DNA of 64,000 bases from Paramoeba atlantica (Eukaryota; Discosea): positions 124,001 through 188,000 of the forward strand of contig CDRNVI010000039.1 of assembly GCA_977017575.1 (NCBI GenBank), read 5' to 3'. Shown here piece by piece: positions 55,520-64,000 of the stretch. The notes beneath the pieces are model-generated. The model did no database searches, was not told where the DNA came from, and was given only the letters and a program-made list of their open reading frames with translations. Positions within the stretch are counted from its first letter, which is position 1. Every line of letters begins with the position of its first letter. A program made the position numbers and the translations under genes.

Positions 55520-56860
55520 TCATGACGACGGGTGTGTCCCCTCTCCATGAGAAGGAGAGAACTGCAGCGCCGCGGGACACCTCGCCGTACAAAACTCCAC
55601 CAGCTGCAACCGAAACCCCACATTCTCTAAAATATAATCCGACCCGTTACTCCCCCGTACCCACCGGCACGCCGTCACTAAATCCACCCCACACCGCTCC
55701 ACCAGATACGCCACACACAGAATCGCACTCCGGTTCACCCCTCCAAGACAATGCACCAGCACCACCCCAGGATTCCCCCCCTCCCCCCCCTCCCCCCCTC
55801 CCCCCGCCCTGACCTCATCCACCAACCCCGCAAACCCGTCGTAGTGGTACACCAGGATCGGGTACTCCCCGTCATCCAGCGTGTGCACCCCACGGTAGGC
55901 GATCCCCAGCGCGGGGTACACCGCGCGGCCCCCGAGCGCGCTGGTGTCCCCCGCGGCGACATTCACCACGTGGGAGATGCCGTGCGCGGTGAGCTGCGCC
56001 CCACACAGCGCAGCCTCCTCCCCGCTGAGGCACAGGAACGGGGTGACGGGGCGGATCACCGGGGGGCGCAGGGTGCGGCGCAGGGCGGAGCCCACGTCGA
56101 GCTCCGCGGCCAGGCGACGGACCAGGTCGCCGTGCTGCCGGGTGAGGGGGACGGGGGTGACGCAGGAGAAGAGGGCGTGGTCGGGGGGAGTCGCGGTGGT
56201 GGTGGTCGCGGTGGTGGTGGGGTAGACCGGGGGACGGGGGTGAGACACGGGGGTCGCGTGGAGGGGGGGGTGGCCGTGGGGGTAGAGCGTGGAGGGGGTA
56301 GGGGTGGGGAGGGGGTAGGGGGTTGTGGTGGTGGTGGTGGTGGTCGTAGAGGTTGTGTGGGGATGAGGGAGTACTGTGGTGTGGGGGTTGTTGGTGTGAG
56401 TTGTGGGGGTGGGGGAGGTGGGGGCGTGGAGGTTGTGGAGGAAGGGAGGGGAGAGGTCGGTGGTGGTGGTGGGGGGTAGGGAATGGGAAGGGAGAGTAAG
56501 GTGTGTGGAACGGTCGGGTAGGGGGGAGTGGTAGGGGGAGAGGGAGGAGGAGGAGGAGGAGGTGGGGATTTCGGAGGGAAAGGTGTCGAGTCGGGTTGGG
56601 GGGAGACTTGGGAGAGAGGTGGAGGAGAGGGATCGTAGAGGGTGGCAGGGGGTGGGGGGTACGGCGAGGGGGGAGGAGGTAAAGGAGGGACGAGGGCCGA
56701 AAGGGGTGCTACCGTCGTGATGTTCCGGAGAGCCGTCGGCCATCTCACACAAGGCGGCCATCTCACACATAGGGGTGTGGGAAAGGGAGTCGAGAGGGAA
56801 GTCTTGGTTCACGTTGCGTGCTTGCAGGGGAATGCGATGTAGGGGTGAAATGTCGTCCAT
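55520..56860 (-). CDS. Dual-specificity phosphatase with Pro/Thr-rich N-terminus
   Basis: 446 residues from the first ATG at 56860. The frame is open 69 codons further without ATG. The first ~245 residues are Pro/Ser/Thr/His-rich low complexity. The catalytic domain follows: VTPFLCLSGEEAA, GISHVVNVAAGDT, and the loop LVHCLGGVNRSA with the catalytic Cys near 370 and its Arg. It ends GFRLQLVEFCTARC. A Gly/Glu run (GGGGEGGEGGNPG) interrupts the strand before the catalytic loop. The general acid Asp may be in HTLDDGEYP. The gene is extremely GC-rich in its catalytic part (line 56041-56100 is 80% G+C). Not closely similar to the phosphatase at 13688. Confidence 0.87.
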   Translation of the reverse strand: MDDISPLHRIPLQARNVNQDFPLDSLSHTPMCEMAALCEMADGSPEHHDGSTPFGPRPSFTSSPLAVPPTPCHPLRSLSSTSLPSLPPTRLDTFPSEIPTSSSSSSLSPYHSPLPDRSTHLTLPSHSLPPTTTTDLSPPFLHNLHAPTSPTPTTHTNNPHTTVLPHPHTTSTTTTTTTTTPYPLPTPTPSTLYPHGHPPLHATPVSHPRPPVYPTTTATTTTATPPDHALFSCVTPVPLTRQHGDLVRRLAAELDVGSALRRTLRPPVIRPVTPFLCLSGEEAALCGAQLTAHGISHVVNVAAGDTSALGGRAVYPALGIAYRGVHTLDDGEYPILVYHYDGFAGLVDEVRAGGGGEGGEGGNPGVVLVHCLGGVNRSAILCVAYLVERCGVDLVTACRWVRGSNGSDYILENVGFRLQLVEFCTARCPAALQFSPSHGEGTHPSS

Positions 56861-57261
56861 GACGTGGTGAGGAAAGTTACCACATGCGTGTTGGGTGGTG
56901 AGAGATAAGCATAGCGCAAGGAGTACGAAATATGAAAAGGAATCTTTACAGTTGGTTCTAAAAAAGAAGCTAAGTAGGTCGCGCACAAGATCTACACGTT
57001 GCAATTTGCGATCTCTTAAGATAATGTTTTCGCAAAAAATATTGAGAAAAATGACTTGTGTATGCAACCCATTTATGAAATCACATGTTTTTCGCCCTAA
57101 TCTATATTTATGTTTTAGTTGGACTAAAATGTTGAAGCAAATAGCAATCTACGTACAGTGAAAGACGCAATGGAATACAAATATTTACTCATGTCGTATT
57201 ATTTCGTATAAAACAGCTCTGCAAGTTCCTTTGAAACGCATTCGCTTCTATTCTGACTTCT
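56861..57261. other. Leader of phosphatase gene / 3' flank of SEC24
   Basis: An in-frame, ATG-less extension reads as hydrophobic (SYFVLLALCLSLTT) but is a pyrimidine-rich stretch in gene sense. I regard it as leader. The rest is AT-rich. Confidence 0.45.
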
Positions 57262-60200
57262 CTAAGCCATAATCATTTTCTCTCGAATAGTGGCATGAAG
57301 AAGACATAGAAAATCCACATAAGAAGTCTCTCCACAGTTGCGATCTTCCACCATGCGTTGCCACCACAAGGACTCCAGCGAATCTACACCCTCCCGGATT
57401 AACTCTAATCGGGGCAATATGTTACCACGGGTGGCTCGGATTTCATTCCACGCGGCACGAAGCCGAGGATTCACCTCCTCGCGAAGCATCCATGCGTCGG
57501 TAATTGTCTCTGAGGAGGGAAGCACCGAAATTCCAAACAGCTGTTGTAAACATTCCGATGTGACCTGATTTCCCACCCACAAATAGGTCTTCCCAAACGC
57601 CAAGTCGTCACACAGATAAACCCCATCGCTGCGAATTCGCTCCGCGTAGAGTTGCGTCCACGGGGGCATGACACAGTTCGCAAAAGGGGAAGGTGGTACG
57701 GAATTGTCCGCAAAGTCGGGAGAGGATAGCAGCGGAAACGTGCCTACGGAGGGAGTGCTCAACAAATTCGTCAAGTCGTACGTTCGAGGATAGAGGTAGA
57801 GAAGAAGCTGGGAGGGAGGAAGAGCGAGAAGTCGGTGTAAATCGCGTGCACGGTCGTCCACTCGCACATCTGTTTGTGAAGGTTGCCGAAGAGCAAAGGT
57901 TTTCAAACTAAGGTATAGAAAGAGGGGAAGAAGTTTTAGATTTTCCGGGAGGATGAGCTGCCCGGCGTGCTGACTGGAGGAACAATAACGGCGGTAGGAA
58001 AATAACATCTCCGTCACTTGCTGATTCATAGCCTCTCGTGCCTTTGTTAGACCCTTTGCAACTACGGCTCGCAGGGAGCGGTGAAGGTAACATGCCAAGG
58101 TGGCCTCCAAGTCACACCCTTTAAACAGCTCAGGAATTTGTGCCACGACGGGGACGCGAAGAGAATGCACGCGCAGCCGCCGGTCCCCTCGCGGTGTGGT
58201 GTAAAGCAGCGCGGCTTGAAGGTACCACTCTGTTGGCGACTCAAGGCGTCCCTCGTGCTCGAATTCAACAAGAAAACTTTGGTTCGGATACAGCGCCGCG
58301 AGGTCCATGTCTTTGGCGTCCTGGGAGAGGTAGTGTCCACTGTAGCTTGCCACACGGGTCCCGTTGGACACTCGTACGCGTAGGATCGCACCATGCGCCG
58401 AGGGCTGGGCAAGTATTTCAGTAAGTTCATGCTTCAATCGTGAGCTATCTCGACTGGGAACGAAGTGCGACATTTCCAAAATGTTACCAGAGGAGAGATG
58501 AGAGAGTTGGGACAGTGTGGGAAGTTCCACAAAGCTTGACGAAAAATTGATCCAGTCGAAGGATATTTGCCGTTTTGCAGCTTCTGTCGCAATGGTGGTC
58601 CAAAAACCTTCACGAGGAAGGAAGGCCTCGCGATCATTATTAACACCGATGAGTTTGTTTTCTTCCCGAGGTGTCAGGGCACCAAGTCCAGTGTTACATC
58701 CCTGAGTAGTGGAAACGATTACCCGACCTCCTGTGTCATGCAATATGAGTTGTGCACATCGCACTGCTGCGCCCAGAGCAGAACCCCGTTCAGTACAGTG
58801 AGCGGCATAGACTGGTAAATCTTGAACAAAACGAAGTGCCACGTCAATTTCACGCTCCAATGAGAGCCAACAAAGCTGATTGAACGGAAGAGGGACAAAC
58901 GGGTTGTCTGGCTCATTCATGCAAACTTGCGCCGCACGTCGGGACGTGGCATCAGTTCGCATGACTCGAAAGTCATAGAAATGAACGCTCGATGCGAATG
59001 TGACAAACCCCACATAAACCTCCGGACTGGTTTGCGCCGCCACACGAAGCGCCTGTGTCAATGCCTCAACCATTGCGCCAAGATACCCGGACGTTGCATC
59101 ACCCACCCCACACGAAATATCCAACACAAACACCACATGAAGCGGGTAGGTCGCCGCCGGGGCCGTCTTCCCCACTCCCACCACCCCCTCACTCTGCCCA
59201 CGCCGCAGGGCATAATCCGACAACCCCTCGACATTATACTCCACACTCCCGACCGTGATCTCGGCCCGGGTGCCGTAGTCCATCCGTCGCCCCGTCGCGG
59301 GGTCCAGCCCGCACCCATACCCTTGCGGGACCTCGTTGTCAATGCGACAGTACGTGCACCCCCACCTCCGGCCTTGCTCGGTGAACGTGCTGTGGCAGGA
59401 GACGTAGGCCCGGCAGCGTCGGCAGCGCACGGGGCCGTGCCCGGGGACCGGGAGCACGACGGGCACGGGGCCCTCTCCGGGGCCCGGGGGTGCCAGCGGG
59501 GTGAGTACGGCAGCCCAGGGGAGCTGGGCGCCCTCGAGGACTTTGCGCTCGAGCGGGGCGCGGTAGCAGGAGAGGCGCACGTAGCGGGGGCTGGCGTTGC
59601 CGTCGTCCTGGGTGAGGGAGGAGGAGCCGGCAGGGGGGGGGAGGGTGTCGGCGGCGGCGGTGCGGTAGAACGCACGGGTGCCGTTGCTGGGGAGGAGGTC
59701 CCGGGAGGGGTTGGGGACTTGGGTGGGGTCGATACGGCGGGAGGTGGAGGGGGGGCGGGAGGTGGGGGAGGTGGGGAGGGCAGAGGTGGAAGAAGGAGAA
59801 GAGGAGGGAAGGGGGGCGTTGGGGGGAAGGGAGGACAGGATCTCGGGGGGGTATTGTGGGGTTGGGGGATTGGGGTAGGGTTGATGGGTTGTGGGGTGGG
59901 GTTGGGGGATCGGGGTGTCGGGCTGGTGGGAAGGTGGCATGGGGTGGGGTGGGTGTGCGGTGATGGAGGGAGTGGGTTGGGACAAATTAGAGAAGGACGG
60001 GGTGTTCGTTGAGGCTGAGATTTGCGGTGGTGCGCTGAAATGTGTACCTGTTGGAGCAGACGTCTGCCACGAGGGTGTAGTCTGTGGCAGATCGACTTGT
60101 GGGGTTGCTTGGAACGGAGCAGATGCGGGCGTAAGATTTTGGGGTGTGGTGAGACCTGACGCGCCACCGGGAGAGGCGATTTGGTGCACAGGAGGGTGTG

Positions 60201-62466
60201 TAATATTGGGATACCCAACATGTGCGATGCTGGGATAGGTTGATTCACGTTCCATTGTGTGCCTGGAGAGTGTATTCGCCACTTGGTGAGATTGATTATT
60301 CAGGTAGGACGTGCTTTCCAGCGGAGATGCCACAGGGGTATTTGCCAAAGAGTTATGCGTAGAGGAACCAATTTTCGAGCTAGGCTGTGATGTGCTCACT
60401 GGGGTAGTCGAGAACGTTTGAACAGGAAGTGTCATAGGCTTGGATGTCACGTTCAATGGAGTTGTATTTTGTTGAGAGGTTGGTAATGCTGCAAATGTGG
60501 GATTCAAAGTTTGGAAGATATCCTGAGATCCCGAAGCGCCCGTGTGGTTCTGAAACTCAGTTCCTACAGGTCCTTGAGCCCTTTTCTCCGGTTCGTCCGA
60601 TGATAATGCATCTCGGACACGATCAGGAGTGGAGGACGTACGCGCCGCTAAGTATGCAGTGGAAGCGTCTTCTGACGATTTCATGGTGGATGAGGGAGCG
60701 TCTGCTCTTTCAGGACTATTAATTACATTTTTTGAGCCGGACAAAAAATCACTCAATCGAGCTTCGGCACCGGAAGTTACCAATGAACCGTTCTCCAACT
60801 TGGATTTATCGACACCTGGGATACTATAAAGAGAAGACAGTGGGGTTGTGCTTGACGCATCCTTTGTCTTAGGCGCGAAATCATCCGACCAAAATTCAGC
60901 TGAAGTTTCAGAACTCCTTTTATTTATCGTGGGGTCACCAGGGGACACATCATTGTCACGAATTGTACTGGAAATGGAGGCTGTGTGATCGAAACTTAAT
61001 GGAGGCACAATACTGGGTGACTGATCAGATTTTGAAACCAAAGGTAAGGAATTAGGCCCAACAGAAGCCATGCCATCTCCAGAAGCTTTCGGTGACTCTC
61101 CTATGCTATGTTTCTGTGGGTCAGGAGGTCTATGCAATTGGTGACTACGGATAGCAGAAGGCCCTGCGGACAAGGAAGCGGATTCAGAAGCAAAGAAAAG
61201 ATGATCCATCTTATTTTTATTGGGTGACTCGATTATCTTTGACTTGGGTTCCACGAAGTGTGCCGTTTCGTGTTTCGGAAATTCAGCCGCAGAAGTGGGG
61301 GCCTTAAAAACTAAATCTGGCGCTGATTCAAACGACGTGTCAGGAGTTCTTCCCGATTGGAGTGCTTTGGTCGTTGAATCCACTTGTCGAGTACTGGGTA
61401 CTTTCGGAGAAAGTTGGACGTCACCAAACAAGTGTTCAATGCCCGTAGATGGTGCCTGGGGCTGGGTTATAGGCTTTGAATAGGAAGAAAGAGTCGAAAA
61501 GGGATCTTGAGACGGTGCCAGTTTTTGAACTGTAGTTTCAGGTACCCCAATGTTCGTACGTACCGTTGGTTGTGGAGGGACTGTAGAGACGGATGGCTGT
61601 GAAGCAAAGCCAGCAGTATTGGGCTGTGCTTGCTGAACGAAAGTGTGTCCCGGAGCTGGTGGCGCGACATTTGGGGTAGAATATCCCGAAGACGGTACAG
61701 GAGTTATGGAAGCCATCGCAGTAGGATACGTTGTCCCGGAGGGATAGGAAAACAAACCTGTCGATTGTGCGATTGATGGTTGAGCCAAGACTTCCCCAGA
61801 AGGGCGTGCGACGCCCCCAGGGGTAGCAACAGGCTGGGAAATAGACGTCGGTTGTGGTGCGCTTTCTCCGAAATACTGTGTAGCCTCCACAGTTCGAGCC
61901 ATCGATGGTTGCATCGGTGTAGGATAGGGCTGTTGTAAGTTATTCGCCGCAGAAGGAGCGGATATGGATCCCGGAAAAGTGGCAGTCGGCCCAGGCGGAG
62001 GCGGAGACAGATTCGAACCGGAACATTGCGATAGGTTTGGAAAAGCAGCCCTTGCCTGAGTAGGTAAATTCGGCAATGAGGGCTGTGGTATGGATTGCGT
62101 CAGGCCAGCGGGAGGATGCACTCCGAGGGAAGGATTTTGTGGTGGAAACGGCTTGGTGGTTTGAGCCATGAGAAGGGGTGCGTGCGACGGCGCAAGCGAC
62201 CCAGGGATGGAGGACTGGTAGGTAGCCGGGTTATTTTGTGAAAGCGAGGGATCATGCATTCCATATGAGGGAGGCGTGGGAGCCACATGGTATGGGACGG
62301 TCCCGGTCGGGTAGGAAGGCAAGGCTGCGTGCACAGGTTGATAGGCGTATGTAGAAGGATGCTGTTCCTGTGGAGGTGATTGCTGTGTCCGTAGAGAAGG
62401 ATCATTGGTCTGACCAGACGGAGAAGGCAATGGATTGGATGGGTACGGGTAAGGATAAGGATTCAT
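57262..62466 (-). CDS. SEC24: COPII coat subunit SEC24
   Basis: 1734 residues from ATG. The first ~950 residues are Pro/Gln/Ser/Thr-rich and disordered. A zinc finger at ~1010-1045 reads VRCRRCRAYVSC...WGCTYCRIDNEVP. The trunk (vWA-like) starts LHVVFVLDISCGV at ~1085. The helical part carries the YRRYCSSSQHAG and LPENLKLLPLFLYLSLK motifs, and a gelsolin-like end follows (DGVYLCDDLAFGKTYLWVG). SEC24 selects cargo and pairs with SEC23 on ER exit sites. Usual length is about 900-1100, so the disordered arm is unusually long. The region around the zinc finger lies in a GC-rich island (59401-59460 is 80% G+C, against 43% at 57301-57360 in the same gene). Confidence 0.96.
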   Translation of the reverse strand: MNPYPYPYPSNPLPSPSGQTNDPSLRTQQSPPQEQHPSTYAYQPVHAALPSYPTGTVPYHVAPTPPSYGMHDPSLSQNNPATYQSSIPGSLAPSHAPLLMAQTTKPFPPQNPSLGVHPPAGLTQSIPQPSLPNLPTQARAAFPNLSQCSGSNLSPPPPGPTATFPGSISAPSAANNLQQPYPTPMQPSMARTVEATQYFGESAPQPTSISQPVATPGGVARPSGEVLAQPSIAQSTGLFSYPSGTTYPTAMASITPVPSSGYSTPNVAPPAPGHTFVQQAQPNTAGFASQPSVSTVPPQPTVRTNIGVPETTVQKLAPSQDPFSTLSSYSKPITQPQAPSTGIEHLFGDVQLSPKVPSTRQVDSTTKALQSGRTPDTSFESAPDLVFKAPTSAAEFPKHETAHFVEPKSKIIESPNKNKMDHLFFASESASLSAGPSAIRSHQLHRPPDPQKHSIGESPKASGDGMASVGPNSLPLVSKSDQSPSIVPPLSFDHTASISSTIRDNDVSPGDPTINKRSSETSAEFWSDDFAPKTKDASSTTPLSSLYSIPGVDKSKLENGSLVTSGAEARLSDFLSGSKNVINSPERADAPSSTMKSSEDASTAYLAARTSSTPDRVRDALSSDEPEKRAQGPVGTEFQNHTGASGSQDIFQTLNPTFAALPTSQQNTTPLNVTSKPMTLPVQTFSTTPVSTSQPSSKIGSSTHNSLANTPVASPLESTSYLNNQSHQVANTLSRHTMERESTYPSIAHVGYPNITHPPVHQIASPGGASGLTTPQNLTPASAPFQATPQVDLPQTTPSWQTSAPTGTHFSAPPQISASTNTPSFSNLSQPTPSITAHPPHPMPPSHQPDTPIPQPHPTTHQPYPNPPTPQYPPEILSSLPPNAPLPSSSPSSTSALPTSPTSRPPSTSRRIDPTQVPNPSRDLLPSNGTRAFYRTAAADTLPPPAGSSSLTQDDGNASPRYVRLSCYRAPLERKVLEGAQLPWAAVLTPLAPPGPGEGPVPVVLPVPGHGPVRCRRCRAYVSCHSTFTEQGRRWGCTYCRIDNEVPQGYGCGLDPATGRRMDYGTRAEITVGSVEYNVEGLSDYALRRGQSEGVVGVGKTAPAATYPLHVVFVLDISCGVGDATSGYLGAMVEALTQALRVAAQTSPEVYVGFVTFASSVHFYDFRVMRTDATSRRAAQVCMNEPDNPFVPLPFNQLCWLSLEREIDVALRFVQDLPVYAAHCTERGSALGAAVRCAQLILHDTGGRVIVSTTQGCNTGLGALTPREENKLIGVNNDREAFLPREGFWTTIATEAAKRQISFDWINFSSSFVELPTLSQLSHLSSGNILEMSHFVPSRDSSRLKHELTEILAQPSAHGAILRVRVSNGTRVASYSGHYLSQDAKDMDLAALYPNQSFLVEFEHEGRLESPTEWYLQAALLYTTPRGDRRLRVHSLRVPVVAQIPELFKGCDLEATLACYLHRSLRAVVAKGLTKAREAMNQQVTEMLFSYRRYCSSSQHAGQLILPENLKLLPLFLYLSLKTFALRQPSQTDVRVDDRARDLHRLLALPPSQLLLYLYPRTYDLTNLLSTPSVGTFPLLSSPDFADNSVPPSPFANCVMPPWTQLYAERIRSDGVYLCDDLAFGKTYLWVGNQVTSECLQQLFGISVLPSSETITDAWMLREEVNPRLRAAWNEIRATRGNILPRLELIREGVDSLESLWWQRMVEDRNCGETSYVDFLCLLHATIREKMIMA

Positions 62467-62822
62467 TGTGAGAGGATGTGCTCAAGAAGAAAAGATTGCA
62501 GTTGCTTTCAAAAATTAGAAAAGAAAATTAGTTTTATACAAACATGAAAACACTTCAGGTTTTCGTTTGCACCATGTTTCGTAATGTTATGCTAACATAC
62601 TTGTAGAAGCAAAACCAGCTTGACCAGTCATTAAATTAATTCACTCATACGTGTGTAAATGAAACGAATGACTTTTTTTGTCATACCCTGACGCAGATTA
62701 TTTCGCCCCTTGTGGCTGGGCCACCAGCCCTGCACGACGGCCTTACATTTTATGATTATCTGCGCGCTTACAAAAAGACTTTTACAAAAATTGATTCCAA
62801 TAATTCCAAGTGTTAACTTGTG
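62467..62822. other. SEC24 leader region
   Basis: In gene sense CTTTTCTAATTTTTGAAAG and CTTTTCTTCTTGAG lie 20-60 bases before the SEC24 ATG. No gene. Confidence 0.45.
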
Positions 62823-64000
62823 CTATTTATCAAGATTTGCAGCGATATCAAAAAGCTTGGACCTTTTAACTGCTTTAGCTTTCTCACCGGTTTCAACGGA
62901 TATGCAAGGCCCACTTCCCGGTTTTGGATGCGGACTTATTGTCACTTCTCTGTAGTGAGGATGAGAGGTAAGAAATAACTCAACTTCCTCTTGATACTCC
63001 TTTCCAAGATTGACGGTTGGCTCAAATAAGTTACGCTGTGTTGAAATATCTCGTACTCTAATGTTTGAGATCCGTTCAAGCGCTTCAGAGAGGCCAACAA
63101 AAACTACAGGGTGGTTCTCGACTTGTAAACAACTTTGTAGAGACCCAAAAGCGATATGAATGTCATTGAGTACTCCTACAAATTGTGCGTTTGCATCTCT
63201 TGCGCATGCTAAGCTATCTTGATCATTTTGGGATTTCAGGCAGGTGAAAAGGAAAAGCTGAACAGAAACATAATTCCGAAGCTCAATAACAAAATTCGCT
63301 TCAAGTACTCTCCATAATTCTGGCATATGGTGCTGCACTCTTGTGTATATTTTCAAGGTTTCCTTTTCGGAAAGTGAAGAGGTGATACGACGAAGTAAAC
63401 GATCTGCTGTCTTAGCGATATCATCGGAAGTTTCTGGATAACGTCCGGAACCTTTGACTTCCTCTGCACTATCAGAAAAACCATTTGGCAATTCCGAATC
63501 AGCATCTCCCATTGAGAGTATTTTCGAAAGAAGTGTGGGGAATGCATCACTTCGAGAAAGATGCAATAGGTAGGATAAACCAACTAGAAAACGAAGAAGG
63601 CGCTGCAGGCGAATACGTATGTACCCAATCACTGAGGCCAATAATTGCATAGATTCCAGAGAATGAATTTCAACTGGAATGGCAAGACCTAACAGTTGAA
63701 CCAACTGTATCCACGTGTCAGTACTGGGCAAAAAGTAAGAATTAGCGAACGCAGCGCTTGTACTTTGAGATGGATTCGTAGAGTGATCAGCTAATGCAAA
63801 ATAAGAGCACATGTGATTTGCGAGAGTTATTCCCCACACTGGAAAATGAGTCAAAGATTCCCAAGATTCCTTTTGATCTAGCAATATGAATCTCGAAGTG
63901 TGTAACTCCTCTTCAATAGTGTCTTTACAATAGTGTATGGAATCTTGAAGCTGCGTGGCCTGTCGTTGCAAGAAAATAAAGAATTGATGAAACCGCTTAT
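62823..64000 (-). CDS. Unknown helical protein, C-terminal part (5' end outside window)
   Basis: The frame is open to the right edge, and the visible 392 codons lack a start ATG at their head. The protein is largely helical: LQDSIHYCKDTIEEELHTSR, LQRLLRFLVGLSYLLHLSR, LKIYTRVQHHMPELWRVLEA, LGKEYQEEVELFLTSH. It ends with a small basic tail, AKAVKRSKLFDIAANLDK. No membrane segment is visible. The pattern is compatible with a tethering-complex or coat-associated helical rod, but I do not recognise a family and name none. Confidence 0.7.
   Translation of the reverse strand, partial: KRFHQFFIFLQRQATQLQDSIHYCKDTIEEELHTSRFILLDQKESWESLTHFPVWGITLANHMCSYFALADHSTNPSQSTSAAFANSYFLPSTDTWIQLVQLLGLAIPVEIHSLESMQLLASVIGYIRIRLQRLLRFLVGLSYLLHLSRSDAFPTLLSKILSMGDADSELPNGFSDSAEEVKGSGRYPETSDDIAKTADRLLRRITSSLSEKETLKIYTRVQHHMPELWRVLEANFVIELRNYVSVQLFLFTCLKSQNDQDSLACARDANAQFVGVLNDIHIAFGSLQSCLQVENHPVVFVGLSEALERISNIRVRDISTQRNLFEPTVNLGKEYQEEVELFLTSHPHYREVTISPHPKPGSGPCISVETGEKAKAVKRSKLFDIAANLDK

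Noticed and set aside
55751-56479. Plus-strand Gly-rich frame and other long frames opposite the second phosphatase
   Set aside because: Shadow frames caused by very high GC content. The catalytic motif is on the minus strand.
56861-57067. A 69-codon N-terminal extension of the second phosphatase with a signal-like core, starting at TTG
   Set aside because: No in-frame ATG, and the hydrophobic residues are simply what a pyrimidine tract encodes. The same holds at 29358-29396 and 45313-45381. I used the first ATG instead.
58927-60012. 361-codon plus-strand frame opposite SEC24
   Set aside because: Lies in the GC-rich island of SEC24 and has no domain of its own.

Overview
The window looks like nuclear DNA of a protist with intron-poor, one-way gene clusters. 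From 13.7 kb to the right edge about 27 protein genes all lie on the minus strand. Every gene I can judge is one uninterrupted frame, including a 5.8 kb AROM gene and a 5.2 kb SEC24 gene. Several starts are preceded by a pyrimidine tract ending in AG, as expected for trans-splicing. Together these point to a euglenozoan-like genome (kinetoplastid, diplonemid or euglenid). This is inference: no spliced-leader gene or other diagnostic locus is in the window.

Left region (1 to about 13.4 kb): a graveyard of nested transposable elements with no host gene. It holds pogo/Tigger-like transposase pieces, two copies of a dead non-LTR retrotransposon (LINE) inside a 1.35 kb near-identical duplication, and tRNA-headed SINEs. 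It also holds a deleted Tc1/mariner element with intact ends and TA duplication, at least four MITEs with TA duplications, a 98-bp tandem repeat, and many copies in both orientations of one ~0.8 kb repeat that ends in a ~100-bp palindrome and carries a long G-run minisatellite. Several insertions can be dated relative to one another because uninterrupted copies of the target survive in the same window.

Middle and right (13.7 to 64 kb): host genes, in the direction of transcription from right to left. They are a partial unknown helical protein, SEC24 (COPII coat), a dual-specificity phosphatase, an unknown low-complexity protein, a large secreted or surface beta-helix protein, an ABC half-transporter, an MTQ2-type methyltransferase, a RING protein, a TRAPPC4-like vesicle tether, the V-ATPase c subunit, a J-domain protein, PTH2, a tandem HMG-box-like protein, a UBE2G-type E2 with a Thr/Ser/Pro repeat arm, the AROM shikimate-pathway polyprotein, and a second dual-specificity phosphatase. 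Ten members of a leucine-rich-repeat family are scattered among them, five in a row at 30.7-36.8 kb. Most look secreted.

The observations I rate highest are: an AROM protein whose shikimate kinase segment has lost its ATP-binding P-loop and whose EPSP synthase carries an altered glyphosate-site loop; sharp GC-rich islands that begin and end inside single genes; the LRR family embedded in a housekeeping cluster; and the SINE family with readable target duplications.
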